DNA of 35,189 nucleotides from Acholeplasmataceae bacterium (GTDB lineage Bacteria > Bacillota_I > Bacilli_A > Acholeplasmatales > UBA5453): NCBI GenBank assembly GCA_012522345.1, contig JAAYKO010000002.1:1-35189 (forward strand), written 5' to 3'. The notes under the pieces are model-generated. The model saw only the letters and a program-made list of their open reading frames with translations. It ran no database searches and was not told the DNA's origin. Both the position numbers and the translations under genes were made by a program. Positions 31,509 to 35,189 of this stretch are shown here, piece by piece. Numbering within the stretch: the stretch's first letter is position 1; every line of letters begins with the position of its first letter.

Positions 31509-34500
31509 ATGACAGAAAAGAAAAAAATAATCAGATCCATGGATGGAACAGAAGCGTGTGCGTATGCATCTTATGCGTTCACTGAAGTGGCTGGTATTTA
31601 TCCGATAACACCATCTTCACCAATTCCCCAATTTGTGGATGCTTGGGCGGCTCAAGGTAAAAAGAATTTATTTGGGATGCCAGTAAAAGTAGTGGAGATG
31701 CAGTCAGAAGCAGGCGCTGCTGGGATGGTTCATGGTTCGCTTCAAGCGGGACTTTTAACGACTACTTTCACCGCAAGCCAAGGATTATTATTGAAATTAC
31801 CAAATATGTATAAAATTGCTGGGCAACTACTGCCTGGTGTTATCCATATTGCTGCAAGAAGTATTGCTGCACAAGCATTATCAATTTTTGGTGACCATCA
31901 AGATGTTATGGCAGCGAGACAAACTGGATTTGCAATTTTAGCGAGCAACTCTGTACAAGAAGTTATGGATTTATCGGGTGTAGCTCATCTATCAGCGATT
32001 AAATCAAGCGTTCCTTTCATGCATTTCTTTGATGGCTTTAGAACTTCACATGAAGTTAATACTATTGAAGTTATTGACTATGAAGTGTTTGATCGCTTAT
32101 TAGATCGAGAAGCGATTCAAAAGTTTAGAGATAACGCCATGAATCCAGCTCATCCAAAAATTAGAGGAACTGCGCAAAATGATGATGTCTATTTCCAAAC
32201 AAAAATTTTACAAGCCTCTCATTATGATCAAGTGCCTGATATTGTCAATGAATATATGCAAGAAATCTCCAAAGAAACCGGCCGCAACTACGCTCCTTTT
32301 GTCTACTATGGCGATAAGGAAGCGACCGATGTTATTGTCGCGATGGGATCAGCTGTTGAAGCCGCCAAAGAGACAATTGATTATTTAAATCGGAAAGGTA
32401 AAAAAGTTGGAATTTTAGGAGTTCATTTATATCGACCATTTTCAAAGAATTATTTCCTAGAAGCAATGCCTGAAACAGTTAAGAGGATTGCAGTTTTAGA
32501 CCGAACTATTGAAACTGGTAGTTTAGGTGAGCCTCTCTATTTAGATGTAAAAGCGATTTATTATGATCGAGAGATAAAACCACTAATAATTGGGGGAATT
32601 TATGGACTCTCAAGTAAAGATACAACCCCAAGAATGATTAATGCTGTTTTTAATAATTTAGCTAATGAACAAAAAGATCGCTTTACAGTTGGAATTATCG
32701 ATGATGTCAGTCACACTTCTCTTGATATGAGCGAAGAAATTGATGTTACCGATAAAGAAACTACTGAAATTCTATTCTTTGGTTTAGGTGGCGATGGAAC
32801 AGTTGGTGCAACCCAAAATATCGTTAGAATTTTAGGAGATAACACAACTTTAAAAACTCAAGCTTATGCTTCATACGATTCGAAAAAAGCAGGCGGTATT
32901 ACAAGAATGCATGTTCGTTTTTCACCGCATGTGATTAGAGCGACTTACTTAGTTAATGAGCCTCATTTTGTAAGTTGTGCCAACGATGGCTATTTAACTA
33001 AACTAGAAATGTTAAAAGGGTTGAGAAAAGGTGGACGATTCCTCCTTAATACCCAAACACCAGCTGCTGAAATTGAAGAACTTTTGCCAAATAAAGTTAA
33101 ACGTCAATTAGCAGAAAAAGAAGCTGAATTTTATATTATTAACGCTGTTGATTTAGCATATGAAATTGGTCTTGGCAGAAGAATTAACACAATTATGCAA
33201 AGTGCTTTCTTTAAATTGAATGAACAGTTAATGCCTTATGACCGAGCTGTTGATTTGATGAAAGATTATGCGAAAACATCTTATGCAAGAGCAGGCGAAG
33301 CAATTATTAAACTTAATTATGACGCTATTGATGCTGGCGGGAAACATTTAGTAAAAATTGATGTTAAGCCAGAATGGAAGCTGTTAAAAGATGAAGCTGT
33401 CCAAGAAATTGCAGGAAAAACAGACTTTGTGAAAAAAGTTGCTGATGTTGTTAACCGATTAGAAGGTGACACACTACCAGTAAGTTCATTTTTAGGTTAT
33501 GAAGATGCTCATATGGAACTGGGAACAACTGCATTTGAAAAGCGCGGAATTGCAAACTTCGTTCCGGAGTGGGATGAGGAAAAATGTATTCAGTGCAACC
33601 TCTGTGTATTTGCCTGTCCCCACGCAGTAATTAGAGCGTTTTTAGCGGATGAAAGTGAAGTTGCTAATGCGCCTGAAGGTACAAAGTTTATCAATGCTCG
33701 CGGAAGAGATATCAATCAATATAAATATTCAATTCAAGTTTCAGCATTAGATTGTACAGAATGTGCAGTTTGTGTAGATGTCTGTCCAGCGCCAGGTAAA
33801 GCCTTAAAAATGGTTCCTATCGGCAGCGAGTTAAGCAAAAACTCCCAAGAGATTGCAGACTATTTCTTCAGTGAAGTTTCATATAAAGATGTTGGAATTA
33901 ATAATGTTAAAAATGTTAACTTTAATAAACCATTATTTGAATTCCATGGAGCTTGTGCGGGTTGCGGTGAGACACCATATATTAAAGCCGTAACTCAACT
34001 TTTCGGTAATCGCTTAATGATTGCTAACGCAACAGGATGTACATCAATTTATGGTGGTTCATTCCCATCAAGTCCTTATACAACATTACCTGATGGTAGC
34101 GGTCCAGCTTGGGCTAACTCGCTATTTGAAGATAATGCTGAGTTTGGCTTTGGGATGCGGATTGGTTATGAAACCGCAAGAGATAGAATCCAAACGATAT
34201 TTGCTGATTATTTAGAGGCAATGCCTGAGACTCTTCAAGAGTTGGCAAAAGAGTGGTTAGAATACCGCAATGATGGTCCAAAAACAATCGAATTAAAACC
34301 AAAATTAATTGTTGAACTTGAAAAAATTGATGCACCTTACGCCAAAGAATTATTAGGTTTAAAAGACTTCTTTGTTAAGATTAGCCAATGGGTTTTAGGT
34401 GGCGATGGTTGGGCTTATGATATCGGTTATGGTGGTATAGATCATGTAATTGCCAATAATGAGGACATCAATATTTTAATTCTTGATACTGAAGTTTATT

Positions 34501-35051
34501 CCAATACTGGAGGTCAGTCTAGTAAAGCTGCGCCTCAAGGTTCAATTGCCAAGTTTACTGCAGCAGGAAAACCAACCAAGAAAAAAGATCTCGCAGCTCT
34601 AGCGATGACTTATGAACATGTTTATGTTGCTCAAATATCTCATGGAGCTTCTCCGGCACAAGTGATAAGAGCGCTTAGAGAAGCCGAAAGCTATGATGGT
34701 CCTGCGGTTGTAATTGCTTATTCGCCATGTATTGAACACGGCATCAAAGGTGGCTTAACTAACTCGGCAAGTCAAGCAAAACTAGCGACAGAATGTGGCT
34801 ATTGGCCAACATTTAGATATGATCCAAGATTACTTAAAGAAGGTAAAAATCCACTTTCGATTGACTCAAGAGAACCAGTTTGGGACAAATATGAAGATTA
34901 TCTATTAAGTGAATCGCGTTATGCTCAGCTTGCAAGGGTAAATCCAGATCACGCTAAAGCATTACTAGAAGCAAACTTAAAAGATGCGAAAAATAGATGG
35001 AATTATTACCAAAGATTAAAAACAATGGATTATTCTAACTACGAAGTATAA
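31509..35051 (+). CDS. nifJ: Pyruvate:ferredoxin (flavodoxin) oxidoreductase
   Basis: A full-length, single-chain 1180-residue PFOR that oxidises pyruvate and CoA to acetyl-CoA and CO2, reducing ferredoxin. In order it has the pyruvate-binding alpha region (YPITPSSPIPQF, residues about 20-40), the C-terminal transketolase domain, the gamma domain (about 420-610), an EKR region, the ferredoxin domain with CIQCNLCVFACP (from Cys693) and CTECAVCVDVCP (from Cys749), and the TPP domain with CAGCG (from Cys816, third cluster) and GDGWAYDIG (from Gly965). It stands alone between two terminators. It marks an anaerobic, ferredoxin-based energy metabolism and can use pyruvate released by tryptophanase. 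Confidence 0.96.
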   Translation: MTEKKKIIRSMDGTEACAYASYAFTEVAGIYPITPSSPIPQFVDAWAAQGKKNLFGMPVKVVEMQSEAGAAGMVHGSLQAGLLTTTFTASQGLLLKLPNMYKIAGQLLPGVIHIAARSIAAQALSIFGDHQDVMAARQTGFAILASNSVQEVMDLSGVAHLSAIKSSVPFMHFFDGFRTSHEVNTIEVIDYEVFDRLLDREAIQKFRDNAMNPAHPKIRGTAQNDDVYFQTKILQASHYDQVPDIVNEYMQEISKETGRNYAPFVYYGDKEATDVIVAMGSAVEAAKETIDYLNRKGKKVGILGVHLYRPFSKNYFLEAMPETVKRIAVLDRTIETGSLGEPLYLDVKAIYYDREIKPLIIGGIYGLSSKDTTPRMINAVFNNLANEQKDRFTVGIIDDVSHTSLDMSEEIDVTDKETTEILFFGLGGDGTVGATQNIVRILGDNTTLKTQAYASYDSKKAGGITRMHVRFSPHVIRATYLVNEPHFVSCANDGYLTKLEMLKGLRKGGRFLLNTQTPAAEIEELLPNKVKRQLAEKEAEFYIINAVDLAYEIGLGRRINTIMQSAFFKLNEQLMPYDRAVDLMKDYAKTSYARAGEAIIKLNYDAIDAGGKHLVKIDVKPEWKLLKDEAVQEIAGKTDFVKKVADVVNRLEGDTLPVSSFLGYEDAHMELGTTAFEKRGIANFVPEWDEEKCIQCNLCVFACPHAVIRAFLADESEVANAPEGTKFINARGRDINQYKYSIQVSALDCTECAVCVDVCPAPGKALKMVPIGSELSKNSQEIADYFFSEVSYKDVGINNVKNVNFNKPLFEFHGACAGCGETPYIKAVTQLFGNRLMIANATGCTSIYGGSFPSSPYTTLPDGSGPAWANSLFEDNAEFGFGMRIGYETARDRIQTIFADYLEAMPETLQELAKEWLEYRNDGPKTIELKPKLIVELEKIDAPYAKELLGLKDFFVKISQWVLGGDGWAYDIGYGGIDHVIANNEDINILILDTEVYSNTGGQSSKAAPQGSIAKFTAAGKPTKKKDLAALAMTYEHVYVAQISHGASPAQVIRALREAESYDGPAVVIAYSPCIEHGIKGGLTNSASQAKLATECGYWPTFRYDPRLLKEGKNPLSIDSREPVWDKYEDYLLSESRYAQLARVNPDHAKALLEANLKDAKNRWNYYQRLKTMDYSNYEV

Positions 35052-35104
35052 TGGTAAAGATAAAAAAAGGGGCTGTAAAGAAATGAGAATTTAATTATTC
35101 TTGT

Positions 35105-35127
35105 GGACCTACATGGTCCCTTTTTTT
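35105..35127 (+). terminator. Intrinsic terminator after nifJ
   Basis: GGACC (35105-35109) pairs with GGTCC (35115-35119) around a 5-base loop and is followed by C and seven T. A wider pairing of AAAAAAAGGG (35062-35071) with CCCTTTTTTT (35118-35127) is also possible. Confidence 0.75.
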
Positions 35128-35189
35128 ATTTCTATAACCAATCATGTGGATAAATCACCGAAAAAGCCTATATTTAGGCATGTTTAAAG

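Noticed and set aside
1-35189. TGA read as Trp (mycoplasma-type code)
   Set aside because: Intact genes end at TGA and use TGG for conserved Trp residues.
1-35189. CRISPR array, tRNA or rRNA genes, classic riboswitches
   Set aside because: No regularly spaced direct repeats, no cloverleaf with a TTC arm and no rRNA-like segment were recognised by reading both strands.

Overview
The window is AT-rich DNA from a low-GC Gram-positive-type bacterium with a fermentative, anaerobic lifestyle. It could be a mollicute-related or other deep Bacillota lineage, but I cannot name the species. TGA acts as a stop (for example at 2593-2595 and 28695-28697) and Trp is TGG, so the genetic code is standard. 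Shine-Dalgarno sites are strong, lipoboxes are of the Gram-positive kind, and no rRNA, tRNA or CRISPR array was found.

Region 1 (1-6000) is accessory DNA. It holds the end of an ABC-2 permease, an IS3-family insertion sequence (about 613-1819) with -1 frameshift organisation, a tyrosine phosphatase of the CSAGKDRTG type, and the remains of a mobile element. The remains are a small unknown gene, a RepA-like AAA ATPase, about 560 bases of non-coding DNA with three unusual dyads, and an HTH gene broken by an in-frame TAA. The element abuts a 5'-truncated fragment of a CASTOR/POLLUX-like ion channel, which suggests that its arrival or decay destroyed that gene.

Region 2 (6000-7700) has a small membrane protein paired with an XRE regulator, then a P-loop kinase of the FlaR/topology-modulation type.

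Region 3 (7756-15323) is amino-acid catabolism: tryptophanase, then a six-gene operon that appears to encode a multi-subunit flavin/iron-sulfur proline dehydrogenase and RocA-type glutamate-semialdehyde dehydrogenase (proline to glutamate). A convergent M55 D-aminopeptidase gene follows. Tryptophanase yields pyruvate, which the pyruvate:ferredoxin oxidoreductase at the right end (31509-35051) can oxidise, so the two ends of the window fit one amino-acid-fermenting metabolism.

Region 4 (15527-24491) is rich in cell-envelope genes: two unknown lipoproteins, a DUF1858 + DUF438/hemerythrin/PAS pair behind a promoter containing a 26-bp dyad, then a 43-residue peptide directly followed by an HPr-kinase-like gene, then two tandem GHL10 (COG1649) glycosidase-like exoproteins. 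The peptide/kinase pair resembles a stripped-down RiPP system: the peptide has a YxxPxI leader-like motif, a Trp-rich acidic tail and a penultimate Ser. It is the best candidate for something undescribed here.

Region 5 (24600-31300) has a MarR regulator with a dyad over its own start site, a heterodimeric ABC exporter with one degenerate ATP site, a P1B-4-type metal ATPase without an N-terminal metal-binding domain, and a membrane protein with a possible degenerate GGDEF-like domain.
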